A stretch of DNA of 64,000 nucleotides from Streptomyces althioticus (GCA_014649355.1 BMSW01000005.1:310001-374000); one strand, 5' to 3'. Shown: positions 17,418 to 27,487, counted from the stretch's first letter. Notes: generated by a model not told the origin, from the letters alone. Program-made: numbers and translations.

Positions 17418-18763
17418 CCGCCCCCGTCGAGGAGACGGTGTTCGACCCCGGTTCCGCGGCCGCCCGCGCCACGGACGCGATCCTTCACGACACGCTCCAC
17501 GGCCCCGCGCGTGGTGTCGTCGTCGACTCCCCGCCCGGCGCCGGCAAGTCCACGCTGGTGGTGCGCGCGGCGCTGGAGCTGGCGGAGGCGGGCCGCCCGC
17601 TGATGGTGGTCGCGCAGACGAACGCGCAGGTGGACGACCTGGTGCTGCGCCTCGCCGAGAAGAACCCCGACCTGCCGGTGGGCCGCTTGCACAGCAGCGA
17701 CTCCGACCCGTACGACAAGGCGCTGGACGGCCTGGAGCAGGTGCGCACGTCGGCGAAGGCGGCGGACCTCGCCGGGCTGCCGGTGGTGCTGTCGACGGCG
17801 GCGAAGTGGGCGCACGTGAAGAACGTGGAGCCGTGGCGGCACGCGATCGTCGACGAGGCGTACCAGATGCGCTCGGACGCGCTGCTCGCGGTGGCCGGGC
17901 TGTTCGAGCGGGCGCTGTTCGTGGGCGACCCGGGTCAGCTGGACCCGTTCTCCATCGTGGGCGCCGAGCAGTGGGCGGGGCTGTCGTACGACCCGTCGGG
18001 CTCGGCCGTGACGACGCTGCTCGCGCACAACCCCGACCTGCCGCAGCACCGGCTTCCGGTCTCCTGGCGGCTGCCCGCCTCGGCGGCGCCGCTGGTGTCG
18101 GACGCGTTCTACCCGTTCACGCCGTTCCGCAGCGGCACGGACCATGGCGACCGCGCCCTGACCCTGGCCGTCCCGTCGGACGGATCGGGCCCGGACCGGG
18201 TGATCGACGAGGCCGCCGAGTCCGGCTGGGGACTGCTGGAGCTGCCCGCCCGCCACACCCCGCGCACCGACCCGGAGGCGGTGGGGGCGGTCGCGCAGGT
18301 GGTTCGCCGGCTGCTGGATCGAGGCGGCGCGGCGGTCTCCGAGCGCTCCCCCGACCCGACGCCGCTCACCGCGGACCGCGTCGCGGTCGGCACGGCCCAC
18401 CGCGACCAGGCGGCGGCGATCCGTGCGGCGCTGGCGGACCTGGGTGTGACGGACGTGACCGTGGACACGGCGAACCGGCTCCAGGGCCGGGAGTACGACG
18501 TGACGGTCGTCCTCCACCCGCTGTCCGGCCGCCCCGACGCGACGGCGTTCCACCTGGAGACGGGCCGCCTCTGCGTCCTCGCCTCCCGCCACCGCCACGC
18601 GTGCATCGTGGTCTGCCGCGAGGGCGTGACGGACCTCCTGGACGACTACCCGTCCACGGAACCGGTCCAGCTGGGGACGCTGGTGAAGTTCCCGGACGGC
18701 TGGGAGGCGAACCACGCGGTGCTGTCGCATCTGGCGGAGCACAGGGTGCGGTGGCAGCCGTAG
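17414..18763 (+). CDS. SF1 (Upf1/Dna2-type) helicase
   Basis: 449 aa with a complete superfamily 1B motif set: Walker A SPPGAGKST (residues 39-47), Ia MVVAQTNAQVDDL, Walker B AIVDEAYQM, III VGDPGQLDP, IV VSWRLP, V DTANRLQGREYDVTVVL and VI LASRHRHACIVV. It lacks the extra N-terminal domains of Upf1 or Dna2 because these seem to be encoded by the two genes before it. ATGA-style overlap with the preceding stop indicates tight co-translation and probably one complex. Likely role: ATP-driven unwinding coupled to the Fe-S nuclease in DNA repair or defence. Confidence 0.88.
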   Translation: MTAPVEETVFDPGSAAARATDAILHDTLHGPARGVVVDSPPGAGKSTLVVRAALELAEAGRPLMVVAQTNAQVDDLVLRLAEKNPDLPVGRLHSSDSDPYDKALDGLEQVRTSAKAADLAGLPVVLSTAAKWAHVKNVEPWRHAIVDEAYQMRSDALLAVAGLFERALFVGDPGQLDPFSIVGAEQWAGLSYDPSGSAVTTLLAHNPDLPQHRLPVSWRLPASAAPLVSDAFYPFTPFRSGTDHGDRALTLAVPSDGSGPDRVIDEAAESGWGLLELPARHTPRTDPEAVGAVAQVVRRLLDRGGAAVSERSPDPTPLTADRVAVGTAHRDQAAAIRAALADLGVTDVTVDTANRLQGREYDVTVVLHPLSGRPDATAFHLETGRLCVLASRHRHACIVVCREGVTDLLDDYPSTEPVQLGTLVKFPDGWEANHAVLSHLAEHRVRWQP

Positions 18764-18937
18764 GGAGCGGCTTCCGGCGACAGAAGTGGGGGTCCCCGTA
18801 GACCGTCGGCCGACGACGGAGCGAGGTGTTCCGCGGGTGAGCCGGCCTGTCCCTGACCGGGGAATAACCGGGGACCACCCCCTGTTCCCCCACCGCACAT
18901 GCACCGAGTGCGAGGACGTCCGACAGGAGGCACCCAC

Positions 18938-20007
<1,070 letters not shown>

Positions 20008-20032
<25 letters not shown>

Positions 20033-21897
20033 ACCCCGGGTGTGCCGAGCAGTTCGGAGATGCGGTCGGCCGGGACGGGCCGTGAGTACAGCCAGCCCTG
20101 GCCGGTGTCGCAGCCGATCCGGCGCAGCCGGGTGGCCTGCGCGGAGGTCTCGACGCACTCCGCGGTGACCGTCAGCCCCAGCCGGTGGGCGAGTTGCACC
20201 ATCGCCTCGACGATGACCTCGTCCGCCGGGCTGGTCTTGGCGGCGCGGTCCTCGATCTGGAAGCCGCGGACGAAGGAGCCGTCGAGCTTCAGCACCGACA
20301 CCGGCAGCCTGCTGAGGTAGGCGAGGTTGGAGTAGCCGGTGCCGAAGTCGTCGATGGCGATGCGCACGCCCATGTCGCTGAGGGCCTTGAGCGCCTGGAG
20401 GGGCCGGCCCGAGGAGCCCATCACCGCGGACTCGGTCAGCTCCAGCTGCAGCAGATGCGGGGGCAGCCCCGTCTCCTTCAGGGTGTCGGCGACGTCCGCC
20501 ACCAGGTCGGAGTCCCAGACCTGACGGACCGCCACGTTCACGCTGACGAAGATCGGCGGCTCGTCCGGGTGCTGGATCTGCCAGTCGCGCGCCTGACGGC
20601 AGGCGGTGCGCAGCACCCAGCGGCCGAGCGGCACGATCGAACCGTCCTCCTCCGCCAGGGAGATGAACCGATTCGGCGTGAGCGTGCCGAAGCGGGGGTG
20701 GTGCCAGCGGATCAGGGCCTCCACGCCGTGCACGCGGTCGTCGTCCATGCCGACCAGCGGCTGGTACTCCAGGGCGAACTCGCCGCGGTCGATGGCCGGG
20801 CGGAGGGAGGAGGCGAGGGCCTGCCGGGTGACGCGGTTGGCGTTGCGCTCGGGGTCGAACAGCGTCCAGCGGGCCTTGCCGTCGGCCTTCGCCCAGTACA
20901 GCGTGGTGTCGGCGGCCTGCATCAGCGCGGTGGGGGTGGTTCCGGCGGCGTGCCGCTCGACCACGCCGATGGAGGCGGACACCTTCAGGCGGCGGCCGGA
21001 CACGTCGAACGGCTCCTGGATCGCGTCGAGCAGCGACTCGGCGAGGTCGGCGAGCTGTTCGGTGCCGGTGGAGTCCTCCACGAGCAGGGCGAACTCGTCG
21101 CCGCCGAGCCGGGCGACCAGAGGGATACCGGCCCGGGCCCGCCCCGCGTCCTGCGCGCAGCGGGTGAGCCGGTCGGCGACGGCGGCGAGCAGCTGGTCGC
21201 CGACGCGGTGGCCGAGGGTGTCGTTGACGGCTTTGAAGCCGTCCAGGTCGAGGTAGCAGACGCCGATGCGGCCGGTGCCGCTCTCCGCGTACGACTCCGC
21301 CTCCAGGGCGCTGGTCAGGCGTTCGAAGAACAGGGTGCGGTTGGGCAGCCGGGTCACCGGGTCGTGCATGCGGAGGTGGCGCAGCCGGGCCTGCAGGGCG
21401 CGGTGGTCGCTGATGTCGGCGACGGACACCAGGACGCCGCCGTCGTCGGGGGGCAGCGGGGCGACGGTGACCCGCACCCACAGGGCGTGCCCCTCGGGGT
21501 GTTTCAGCCGGCGGGTGCAGCGCAGGCGGGCGCGGCGGCCGCGCAGCAGTTCGCGGTAGGCGTGCCAGGTGCGGGCGTCGGAGGCGAGGTCGACCAGGTC
21601 GGCGGCGACGGCGCCGGTGAGGGTGTCCTGGTCGCGGCCCAGCAGGTCGGCGAGGGCGGCGTTGGCGCCGGTGATCATGCCCTCGCGGTCGACGACGGCC
21701 ATGGCGAGCGGAGCGGCGGTGAAGACGGAGCGGTAGGACGGGGGCGCGGGGGACCGCGGGGAGGCCGACCCGACCGGTTCCTCCGGCTCGACGGGCGCGG
21801 TGAACTCGGCACCCGGGGACGCCGAAATCTTACTCTCCGTGACGACCGACCGATTGAGCTCAGTCGCGGGCGTCGGCCCTTCGGACGTTCCGCTCAC
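20008..21897 (-). CDS. cdgA: PAS-GGDEF-EAL cyclic di-GMP protein CdgA-like
   Basis: 629 aa composite c-di-GMP enzyme. Residues ~50-165 form a PAS domain. The GGDEF domain has an intact active loop (RLGGDEFAL) and should make c-di-GMP. The EAL domain has EALIRWHH, a conserved DDFGTGYSN and KLDGSFVR, and could degrade it. No membrane segment is seen. The domain order and location match S. coelicolor CdgA (SCO2817), a BldD-regulated protein that affects development. Two adjacent GTG codons (21900, 21897) follow GGGAG; the second has the better spacing. A much longer frame continues upstream but is antisense to another gene and was not used. A BldD-type site lies ~190 bp upstream. Confidence 0.9.
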
Positions 21898-22086
21898 CAC
21901 TCGCTCCCGCAGTGCACTCGCTCGCTGTCGGGCAGGAAAACACCTTCCGCATCCGGAAAGTGTGCCGATCATAGAGGCCCGCGTCGGGCCCTTCCAGCCA
22001 CTGTCCGGCCTCCCCGCCGGTTCCGCATCTCTGCCAGATCGTTTCTGCCCGGGTGCGGACGGCTTCTGCCGCGCTCCGACCAGTTG

Positions 22087-22099
22087 TGACGTTCCGTGA
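22087..22099. promoter_or_regulatory. Candidate BldD site upstream of cdgA
   Basis: TGACGTTCCGTGA fits the BldD half-site pattern TNAC-N5-GTNA. It lies ~190 bp upstream of the cdgA start and ~140 bp upstream of the divergent protease gene, so it could affect both. BldD regulation of cdgA is established in S. coelicolor; the exact site here is inferred by pattern only. Confidence 0.45.
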
Positions 22100-22239
22100 A
22101 TGCGGGCGGTGCGACGTGCGCGCGGTCCCGCCCGTTCCGCCGCTGTTCTCACCCGACCGGTGCAGTTGAACAGGGCGTAGTACGACAAATCATCCCACTC
22201 TGGGTGCGGTGTCCCGCGAACCGTCTCCCGGAGGTCCCT

Positions 22240-23577
22240 GTGCCGCGTCAGCTCACCCCGAGAGGACTCGGTCGTGAGGCACTGCGACAGCGGCTGGGCC
22301 GTTCGGGTGTCCGCCCCCGGCTGCGGACCACGGCGGCGATGTGCACCACTATGTCGGCGCTCGCGGCGACGTCCATGGTGAGCGTGCCGTCGGGACCCGA
22401 ACCGTTCTCGGCGCAGCCGTGCGTGCTGACCCGGACCGACGCCCACCACTCGGAGGGCCTGGACACCTGGAACGCGGCCTATCCGCGTCCGGCCGGCCGG
22501 CTGGACGCGGTGATGGTGTTCCTGTCGTTCCCCGACTCGCATCCGCTGACCTCGCCGGACGAGCTGGCCGCCGACCACTTCCCGATGACCAGCCGCTTCT
22601 TCGAGCGGTCCTCCTACGGGAAGTTCAGCCTGCGGGCGCATCCGGTGAAGCGGTGGATCCGGATGCCGCGCCCCTCGACGGCGTACGCCATACAGCGTGA
22701 CTGGACGGTGGCGCACCGGGCGGCGTATCTGCGGGACGCGCTCGCCGCGTCCGATCCGCACGTCGACTACTCGGCCTACGACATCGTGTACTTCGTCGCC
22801 GATCCGGACGCGCCGGGGGTGGACTCGGACGCCACGAAGGTGGTCAACCTGGACCGGCCGATGCGGGCGGACGGCGCCGACATCCGGCGGGTCGTCACCG
22901 TCTTCGAGAACCATCCTCCGGACCGGCTGGTGCTGGCGCACGAGACGGGGCACGTCTTCGACCTGCCGGATCTGTACCACCGGCCGGTGGACGGCAAGGG
23001 CGACTGGGACACGCACGTCGGGGACTGGGACCTGATGGGCAGCCAGTTCGCGCTCGCGCCGGACCTGTTCGGCTGGCACAAGTGGAAGCTGGGCTGGCTG
23101 GAGCCGCGGCAGGTGCGGTGCGTGCAGGGGGGCGGTCCGGTGCGGCTGACGCTGGAGCCGCTGGGGGCGGGTCCGGGCACGCCGGTGACGGGCGCGGCCG
23201 GGGCGCCGTCGTTCGGGCTGGGGAGCGGTACGAAGCTGGCGGTGGTGCGCACGGGCGCGGACTCGGCCCTGGTTTTCGAGGTGCGGGGTCCGTTCGGCAA
23301 CGACCGCGCGGCGTGCCGGTCGGGCGTGCTGGTGTACCGGGTGTCGAGCGGCACCCGCTCGGGGCGCGGCCCTGTCGAGGTGATCGACGCCCATCCGCGC
23401 ACCGAGGCGTGCTGGGAGGACTCGGTGTATCCGCCGCTGGCGGACGCCCCGGTCGCCTTGGGCGAGAGCTTCACGGTCCCCGGCGAGTCGGTCCGCGTCG
23501 AGGTGGAGGGCCGCACGCCGTCCGGCGCGTGGACGGTGAAGATCACCACGGGTGACCGCACGGCACGGGCCTCCTGA
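22240..23577 (+). CDS. Secreted M6-type zinc metalloprotease
   Basis: 445 aa. A positively charged start and a hydrophobic stretch (TMSALAATSMVSVPSG) suggest export. The zinc motif is LAHETGHVFDLPDLYH (HExxH with a downstream acidic/His ligand region), as in M6 'immune inhibitor A'-like peptidases. The family-typical DWDLMGSQFALAPDLFGWHKWKLGWL follows it (cited by its core GWHKWKLGWL). The C-terminal ~150 residues are beta-rich. The GTG at 22240 has GGAGG five bases upstream. It is divergent from cdgA, so developmental control is possible. Substrate unknown. Confidence 0.85.
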   Translation: MPRQLTPRGLGREALRQRLGRSGVRPRLRTTAAMCTTMSALAATSMVSVPSGPEPFSAQPCVLTRTDAHHSEGLDTWNAAYPRPAGRLDAVMVFLSFPDSHPLTSPDELAADHFPMTSRFFERSSYGKFSLRAHPVKRWIRMPRPSTAYAIQRDWTVAHRAAYLRDALAASDPHVDYSAYDIVYFVADPDAPGVDSDATKVVNLDRPMRADGADIRRVVTVFENHPPDRLVLAHETGHVFDLPDLYHRPVDGKGDWDTHVGDWDLMGSQFALAPDLFGWHKWKLGWLEPRQVRCVQGGGPVRLTLEPLGAGPGTPVTGAAGAPSFGLGSGTKLAVVRTGADSALVFEVRGPFGNDRAACRSGVLVYRVSSGTRSGRGPVEVIDAHPRTEACWEDSVYPPLADAPVALGESFTVPGESVRVEVEGRTPSGAWTVKITTGDRTARAS

Positions 23578-23814
23578 GGCCCCCGGCCAACGCCCCCGCC
23601 GACGCCCCGCGCCCACCCGGCCGCGTGGGCGCGCCCACGGGCGCCCCGCCCGTGCACCCGGCCGGCCGGCCCCGACGTCTGCGCACCGGGAGCCGAGTTC
23701 CGCGTCGCGTCACGCCGAGCCGACAGCGCACGCCCGCCGGCCCTCGGCCCGCCGGCCATCTCGCGTACGTCGCGGTGGCCTCGCCCCCTGCGTGCGGCGC
23801 ACGCCGCTTGCCCG

Positions 23815-24410
23815 CGGGACCACGAGCCGCGAGCCGCCAGGCGCGCGGGATCACGAGCCGCGAGGAGCCAAGCGCACCGAATCACCGGCCGTGACGCGCC
23901 GGGCGCGTGGGACTACGGGCCTCGGGGCTCCGGGCTCGTGGACCGCGAGCCGCGAGCCGCGAGCCGCGAGCCGCCAAGCGCACCGCATCACCGGCCGCGA
24001 GGCGCCAGGCGCGCGGGACTACGGGCCTCGGAGCTCCGGGCTCGTGGACCACGAGCCGCGAGCCGCGAGCCGCGAGCCGCCAAGCGCACCGCATCACCGG
24101 CCGCGAGGCGCCAGGCGCGCGGGACTACGGGCCTCGGAGCTCCGGGCTCGTGGGACCACGAGCCGCGAGCCGCCAAGCGCGAGCAAGATCATGAACCGCG
24201 AGGCACCAAGCGCACCGAATCACCGGCCGTGACGCGCCGGGCGCGTGGGACTACGGACCTCGGGGCTCCGGGCTCGTAAGACCAAGAGCCGCGAGGCGCC
24301 GGGCGCGCGGGACTACGGACCTCGGCGTTCCGGGCTCGTGAGACCACGAGCCTCGAGGCGCCAAGCGCACCGCATCACCGGCCGCGAGCAGCCAGGCGCG
24401 CGGGCCCACC
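23815..24410. repeat. Minisatellite of ~106-bp units, non-coding
   Basis: The 912-bp stretch from 23578 to 24489 has no credible gene. Much of it is an imperfect tandem array. The landmark GCGCACCG(A/C)ATCACCGGCCG recurs at about 23872, 23978, 24084, 24210 and 24365, giving two exact 106-bp steps and then two expanded steps of 126 and 155 bp. Within each unit a short GAGCCGC repeat and a GACTACGG..CTCGGGGCTCCGGGCTCGT block recur. Open frames across it read as repetitive Arg/Ala/Ser/Glu/Pro peptides and are not proteins. It ends at a terminator next to a tRNA-Lys gene. Confidence 0.85.
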
Positions 24411-24451
24411 CGCGGGACGGCGTGACGCGCGCCCGCCGGCCTCCGGACGCG

Positions 24452-24482
24452 AAAAAGCCCCCCGCTCGCGCGAGGGGCCTTT
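24452..24482 (-). terminator. Terminator of the first tRNA-Lys gene
   Basis: On the minus strand an ~11-bp GC stem with two wobble pairs (around AAGGCCCCTCG) and a 6-base loop is followed by TTTTT at 24452-24456, starting 8 bases after the tRNA 3' end. Confidence 0.75.
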
Positions 24483-24489
24483 CGTGTCG

Positions 24490-24563
24490 TGCGCCGCCAG
24501 GGACTCGAACCCCGGACCCGCTGATTAAGAGTCAGCTGCTCTAACCAACTGAGCTAGCGGCGC
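24490..24563 (-). tRNA. tRNA-Lys (CTT anticodon), copy 1
   Basis: 74-nt cloverleaf: acceptor GCGCCGC/GCGGCGC with discriminator A, D-arm GCTC..GAGC, anticodon loop CTCTTAA giving CTT, T-arm CGGGGTTCGAGTCCCTG. No CCA is encoded. The sequence is identical to the copies at 34705 and 38060. Its 5' end overlaps the stop codon of the hypothetical gene at 24554. Confidence 0.97.
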
Positions 24564-25147
24564 CTGCTGACGTCGTAGACATTAGCATCACGATCGGCGG
24601 GAGGAAAAATCGATATCCGTACGGCCGCGCGGGCCGCCCGCACCGCCGCCCAGAGCAGCACCTCCGGGCCCGGCAGCCAGGGGCTTCGGCTGTCCGGGGC
24701 GACCAGCCAGCGGGCCGGGGCCCCCGCGTCGGGGCGTGCGGGTCCGGCCGCTGCGGGGACGGTCACCGCGTCGCCGGCGCCGTGGCACAGCAGGGGCGGG
24801 ACGCCGTCCGTGCGGCTGCCGTGGGCGCCCCACTCCTCCCACCTCAGCAGGGCGGGCAGCCGCTGCGCGGTGCCCACGGCGCCGAACAGCAGCATCCGGC
24901 CGCGGTACTCCGCGACGGGACCCGATCCCGGCCCCTCCTCCCACAGGCGGTCCAGCATCCGGCGCCCGAAGATCGCGGGCACGCTCACCACGTCGAAGAC
25001 GACGCCGCAGGGCAGGACCACCGGGGTGTCCGGCCGCTCGCCCCACAGGGGGCGGGCGCCGCGCGGGGCAGTGCCGGCCGAGGCGAGCCAGGCGGCTCCG
25101 TCCGGGGTGACACCGCTGACGTCGGAGACATTCGGTGTGCTGCTCAT
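24554..25147 (-). CDS. Conserved hypothetical protein whose stop lies in tRNA-Lys
   Basis: 197 aa, soluble, function not recognised. Features include VVLPCGVVFDVVSVPAIFGRRM near residue 50, AVTVPAAAG near 130 and PARWLVAPDSRSPWLPGPEVLLWAAVRAA near the C-terminus (core GPEVLLWAAVRAA). The general style resembles actinobacterial primase-polymerase N-terminal-like proteins and the small protein at 9390-9779. The in-frame stop is the TAG at positions 8-10 of the tRNA, so the last codons overlap the tRNA 5' end and the tRNA promoter must lie inside the gene. The ATG at 25147 lacks a clear ribosome site; a downstream start is possible. Confidence 0.65.
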   Translation of the reverse strand: MSSTPNVSDVSGVTPDGAAWLASAGTAPRGARPLWGERPDTPVVLPCGVVFDVVSVPAIFGRRMLDRLWEEGPGSGPVAEYRGRMLLFGAVGTAQRLPALLRWEEWGAHGSRTDGVPPLLCHGAGDAVTVPAAAGPARPDAGAPARWLVAPDSRSPWLPGPEVLLWAAVRAARAAVRISIFPPADRDANVYDVSRRR

Positions 25148-25287
25148 ACAGATATTTCTACGTGCCGTGAGGGAACGGTTCCGCAAAGTTGCCGGAATCC
25201 GGGACGAGAGCCCGGCCGGGCGCGTACCCTGTCCCCCGGCATATGCCACATCCGTTCGACGGGCCGGACGGCCGGGGGCGGCGCGGC

Positions 25288-25653
25288 TCACACGGGGTCG
25301 ACGTGCCCCGGGCCCTCGCCGCCGCGCATCAGGTCGCGGCCGAACTCGACCATCTTCTTCGCGTAGTCCTCGGTCCACTCGGCGCGCTCGGCGATGTCCG
25401 CCGTCGACAGCCGGTCGAAGCGGCGGGGGTCGGCGAGCTGGGCCGCCGCGACCGCCTGGAACTCCGTCGCCCGGTCCGCGGCGGCCCGGAACGCGAGCGT
25501 CAGCTCCGTGGCCCGCTCCAGCAGCGCGCGCGGATCCTCGATCGACTCCAGGTCGAAGAAGTGCTCGGGGTCCGAGGCCGCCTGCGCGGGCTCGAACAGC
25601 AGGGGCGCGGGGCGTAGCCGCGGCTGGTCCGGGCGCGGCGTGTGCTCCGCCAT
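25288..25653 (-). CDS. Small soluble hypothetical protein
   Basis: 121 aa, mostly helical, no known motif. The C-terminal half (STADIAERAEWTEDYAKKMVEF) resembles a helix-turn-helix-like arrangement but is not convincing as a DNA-binding domain. A strong ribosome site (AAGGAG) precedes the ATG at 25653. It stands alone between the preceding hypothetical gene and the racemase-like pair. Confidence 0.7.
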   Translation of the reverse strand: MAEHTPRPDQPRLRPAPLLFEPAQAASDPEHFFDLESIEDPRALLERATELTLAFRAAADRATEFQAVAAAQLADPRRFDRLSTADIAERAEWTEDYAKKMVEFGRDLMRGGEGPGHVDPV

Positions 25654-25901
25654 GACTTCTCCTTCGTACGTCGCGGTGGTCTCCGGGTGCCGGAGGGCCA
25701 CCGTCCATTGTCCCGCGCCCCCGCAAGTGGGCGTCCGGCCCGCGAGGGCGGGACGGCTCCGGCCGTGCGGGCGCGCCGACCGGTGACTACCCAGCTCGCG
25801 GGGCGCACAAAGACGGCGACGGGGACGCACTCCGGGCGCGCGGAGGGACGTACGCCGGTGAAGGTGGCGTTCCTCACGTCCGTGCCGGACGGGCGGCTCC
25901 G

Positions 25902-26633
25902 TCAGACCTGGACGAGCGGCTCCCGCGTGAAGAGCGCGCCGAGTTCGGGCGCGTTGACGCGGCGGTCGGCCAGGCGCAGGCCCTCCCGGACGGTGACCTG
26001 GTTGGCGGTGAGGACCGGCTTGCCCAGTTCCTTCTCCAGGGCGGGGATGTGCGCGACGGTGTGCAGGGCGGTGTCCGGCAGGAGCAGCGCCTCCGCGTCC
26101 GGGGAGTCGGCCGCGCGTGCCAGCGCGAACAGCTCCCGCTCTCCCCAGGTGCCGACCTCGGCCGCCGTGACGATCCCGGAGCTGCGCACCCCGGTGACCT
26201 CCGCTCCCCCGGCCCGCAGGAAGTCGGCGAACAGCTGCGCGACGTCGTCGGGGTAGGTCGCGCCGACGGCGACCCGGCGCACCTCGATCTCCCGGATCGC
26301 GTGCACGAAGGCGAAGGAGGTGGAGGAGGCGGGCATGCCCGCGGCGACCGCGAGCCGGCGCACCTGGTCGCGGGCGCCGTCCCAGCCGAGCACGAAGCTG
26401 CCGCTGGTGCACGCCCACACCACGGCCTCGGCGCCGGCCAGGCGCAGCTCCTCCAGGCCGGCCGCCAGCCGCTCCGGCGAGCCCATCTCGCGCAGGGCGT
26501 CCACCCGGTGCGCGTCCTCGCCGATGTCGGTGTGCACCAGGTCCACGCGGACGTCGCCGCCCAGCAACTGCTCGATGCGCGGATAGTCGTCCTCCGCGGA
26601 GTGTCCGGGGTAGAGGAATCCCAGTGCGGTCAT
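25902..26633 (-). CDS. Asp/Glu racemase-superfamily protein (maleate isomerase-like), single-Cys form
   Basis: 243 aa with the maleate isomerase/arylmalonate decarboxylase fold. The first catalytic Cys is present in VVWACTSGSFVLG. At the position of the second catalytic Cys this protein has Asp (LLLPDTALHTV). The next gene keeps both. With a single Cys, a racemase-type two-base mechanism is unlikely; isomerase, lyase or decarboxylase chemistry is more plausible. Its ATG overlaps the stop of the upstream racemase-like gene (ATGA). It belongs to the putative ehu-linked catabolic cluster. Confidence 0.82.
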   Translation of the reverse strand: MTALGFLYPGHSAEDDYPRIEQLLGGDVRVDLVHTDIGEDAHRVDALREMGSPERLAAGLEELRLAGAEAVVWACTSGSFVLGWDGARDQVRRLAVAAGMPASSTSFAFVHAIREIEVRRVAVGATYPDDVAQLFADFLRAGGAEVTGVRSSGIVTAAEVGTWGERELFALARAADSPDAEALLLPDTALHTVAHIPALEKELGKPVLTANQVTVREGLRLADRRVNAPELGALFTREPLVQV

Positions 26634-27487
26634 GTCCAGCCTTCCTGCTGCTTCTCTCCTGGTGCGTCCGGCAGCACCGGACCGGGCGCCGCCTGGCCGG
26701 GCAGTACGGTCGGCGCCTGGCCCGGCGTGACGGTCCCGGGGCGTGCGGACGCGTCGATCAGCGCCTGATACGGTCCCACCGCCCGGGTACCCAATCGGCG
26801 CAGCGCCGCCCACATGGTCACCTGGTTGGCCGAGATGACCGGTATGCGCAGTTCCGCCTCCAGCTGCGGGATCACGTCGTACGTCGGCAGGTTGGTGCAG
26901 GAGAGGAACAGCGCGTCGGCCGTCCCCGGCCGGTCGCGGACCGCCTGCCGGGCCATGTCCACCACCTCGCGGTAGGTGACCTTCCAGATGTGCCGGGTCA
27001 GTCCCATGTAGGCGCAGCCGGTGACGGTGACGCCCGCGCGCGCCACGTAGCGCTCCAGCGCCCGGGTGACCGACACCGTGTACGGCGTGACCAGGGCGAC
27101 CCGGCGCACGTCCAGCTCCACCAGCGCTTCGAGCAGCGCGCCCGAGGTGGTGATCGCGGGGACCGCCCCGGCCCGGCTCATCGCCTCGCACATGGCGCGT
27201 TCGCCGACGATCCCGCCGACGAAGCTGCCGGAGGTGCACGCGTAGGCGACGACCTCGGGCGCGACGGCGGTGAGGGTGCGCACCGCGTCGCCCAGCGTCT
27301 CGTGCTCGCTGATCAGCCGGGCCAGGTCCAGACTGACCTCGACCGGCACGTACGGGGTACGCGTCACGTGCAGGGAGACACCGTCCGGGATCCAGCGCCA
27401 CAGCTCCCGGTCCAGCGCGAAGTCGAAGGGGGCCACCACCCCGAGCCCGCGCTGCGGGCTCGGGCCGCCGAGAAGGGAGACGTCCAT
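26630..27487 (-). CDS. Maleate isomerase/EutA-like Asp/Glu racemase-superfamily protein, two-Cys form
   Basis: 285 aa. Both active-site cysteines are visible: YACTSGSFVGG and LFLSCTNLPTYDVI. This is the pattern of maleate isomerases and of EutA-type proteins of ectoine utilisation clusters. The Pro/Gly-rich C-terminal ~40 residues (after LIDASARPG) look disordered. The ATG at 27487 was chosen over an upstream alternative start because conserved residues begin there. First gene of a two-gene operon with a recognisable promoter; divergent from the hydroxyacid dehydrogenase. Confidence 0.82.
   Translation of the reverse strand: MDVSLLGGPSPQRGLGVVAPFDFALDRELWRWIPDGVSLHVTRTPYVPVEVSLDLARLISEHETLGDAVRTLTAVAPEVVAYACTSGSFVGGIVGERAMCEAMSRAGAVPAITTSGALLEALVELDVRRVALVTPYTVSVTRALERYVARAGVTVTGCAYMGLTRHIWKVTYREVVDMARQAVRDRPGTADALFLSCTNLPTYDVIPQLEAELRIPVISANQVTMWAALRRLGTRAVGPYQALIDASARPGTVTPGQAPTVLPGQAAPGPVLPDAPGEKQQEGWT

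Noticed and set aside
21901..23616. Upstream extension of the cdgA frame to about 1200 codons
   Set aside because: The extension is antisense to the M6 protease and has shadow-type composition. The GTG pair after GGGAG gives a normal PAS-GGDEF-EAL protein.
23815..24410. CRISPR array
   Set aside because: Units are ~106 bp without short constant repeats and unique spacers, and no cas genes are nearby. The Cas4-like nuclease at 14623 is in a helicase operon, not a cas locus.
23552..24544. Open frames across the first minisatellite encoding repetitive Ser/Arg/Glu/Pro/Ala peptides
   Set aside because: The frames only mirror the DNA repeat, exist in several phases and strands, and have no ribosome site or family similarity.
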